Of a stretch of 23,384 nt of DNA, positions 22,939-23,384 are shown in pieces. Location: positions 1 to 23,384 of the forward strand of contig JAQVGY010000006.1 of assembly GCA_028696495.1 (NCBI GenBank), in the 5' to 3' direction. Source of the stretch: Atribacterota bacterium. Lineage in GTDB: Bacteria > Atribacterota > Phoenicimicrobiia > Phoenicimicrobiales > Stramentimicrobiaceae. A model generated the notes under the pieces. The model did not search any database and was not told the DNA's origin. It saw nothing but the letters and a program-made list of their open reading frames with translations. Made by a program: the position numbers and the translations under genes. The stretch's first letter is position 1, and the number at the start of each line of letters is the position of its first letter.

Positions 22939-23337
22939 TTATCCTATTACTGCGAGAGCATCATCAGTCTCCACCATCTGATTTACGGCAACATGTATCT
23001 TCTTCACTTTGCCGCCAGAACCGGCAACAATTTCATTCTCCATCTTCATAGCTTCCAGAATCACGATTGTATCACCTTCCTGCACTGTATCACCTTCTGA
23101 GACATTTATCTTAAGAATCTTGCCGGGCATAGGAGCTACGATAACTTCCTCACCTTCTGAGACAGTAACAGCAGCTTCCTTTTTTGCCTCAGGTTTTACC
23201 GGCGCAGTCTCAGCTCTTACTTCCTTTGGTTCTGCCTTGACAACTGGAGCAGCAGCTTGAGGGGTATTGCCGGTACCAATCTCTTCCACCTCTACCAGAT
23301 ATTCTTTACCATTTACTTTAATCTTAAATTGTTTCAT
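22939..23337 (-). CDS. Biotin carboxyl carrier protein of the sodium-pump decarboxylase
   Basis: This 132-aa protein carries the carboxyl group on biotin from the carboxyltransferase to the beta subunit. It has a short N-terminal beta segment (1-20), an Ala/Pro/Glu/Lys-rich flexible linker (about 22-62) and a biotinyl domain (about 64-132). The biotinylation site is K98 in EAMKMENEI, with the family's MPGKI (70-74) and EGDTVQEGD (81-89). The ATG at 23335-23337 has a consensus AAGGAGG about 10 nt upstream. It directly precedes oadB. The probable stop of an upstream gene overlaps its start as ATGA. It looks like the separate gamma-type carrier of methylmalonyl-CoA decarboxylase or the detached C-terminus of an oxaloacetate decarboxylase alpha chain. 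Confidence 0.95.
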   Translation of the reverse strand: MKQFKIKVNGKEYLVEVEEIGTGNTPQAAAPVVKAEPKEVRAETAPVKPEAKKEAAVTVSEGEEVIVAPMPGKILKINVSEGDTVQEGDTIVILEAMKMENEIVAGSGGKVKKIHVAVNQMVETDDALAVIG

Positions 23338-23384
23338 TTATTAAATTCCTCCTTTTTTTCTGGAACTAATTGATATTCTTTCTG
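23334..23384 (-). CDS. Possible 3' end of an upstream gene (partial)
   Basis: Read from the right edge, one minus-strand frame gives QKEYQLVPEKKEEFNK and stops at TGA (23336-23334), overlapping the carrier start as ATGA. The sequence is polar and plausible as a C-terminus, perhaps of an OadG-like subunit, but 16 residues do not identify it. A second frame is also open up to a TAA just before the carrier start, so the call is tentative. Confidence 0.35.
   Translation of the reverse strand, partial: QKEYQLVPEKKEEFNK

Noticed and set aside
1..23384. CRISPR array, insertion sequence, prophage or defence island
   Set aside because: No regularly spaced repeats, transposase or integrase motifs, terminal inverted repeats or broken genes were seen. 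All genes are on one strand and belong to core cellular functions.

Overview
The window is a compact, AT-rich bacterial chromosome segment. Every gene I can support lies on the minus strand, so transcription runs from high to low coordinates. It holds 20 intact protein genes, one probable partial gene at the right edge, a tmRNA gene and two tRNA genes. I see no insertion sequence, prophage or CRISPR array. The gene set suggests an anaerobic, low-GC bacterium with a surface layer: a sodium-pump decarboxylase beta subunit with its biotin carrier, a GerMN protein, CsaB, DUF5693, a FtsEX/EnvC/CtpA/divergent-deacetylase cluster, and a tlyA-nadK-recN neighbourhood like that of Firmicutes. Atribacterota or a diderm Firmicutes lineage such as Halanaerobiales fit best. 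This placement is inference from gene content only.

Layout from right to left in transcription order. (1) 23384-21797: the end of an unidentified gene, a biotin carrier protein and oadB, parts of a membrane decarboxylase that converts decarboxylation energy into a sodium gradient. A strong terminator follows. (2) 21610-11846: a good promoter, then DUF5693 membrane protein, csaB, ftsE, ftsX, envC-like, ctpA, divergent polysaccharide deacetylase and gltX. Most junctions overlap or are very short. Apart from gltX this is an envelope and cell-division cluster: FtsEX is expected to drive the catalytically degenerate EnvC-like protein, which would activate an amidase such as the one at 6661-8172. 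(3) 11748-10279: promoter, tRNA-Gln(CTG), tRNA-Glu(CTC), a terminator and sua5 (t6A synthesis). (4) 10203-9345: promoter, smpB and ssrA (tmRNA), whose ends overlap by 11 nt. (5) 9212-5185: AI-2E family membrane protein, N-acetylmuramoyl-L-alanine amidase, GerMN lipoprotein-like protein, tlyA. (6) 4964-277: a membrane-anchored PD-(D/E)XK-like protein, nadK, recN and a PAS/AAA+/Fis sigma-54 activator. (7) 276-1: regulatory DNA with a four-unit, 10-bp-phased operator-like array, a terminator, and a near-consensus sigma-54 (-24/-12) promoter firing out of the left edge.

The most interesting items are the activator gene, phased array and sigma-54 promoter as one regulatory unit; the smpB-ssrA overlap, in which maturation of tmRNA from a joint transcript would strip the smpB stop codon; the unnamed membrane-tethered nuclease-like gene between tlyA and nadK; and the use of TTG start codons in five of the 20 intact genes.
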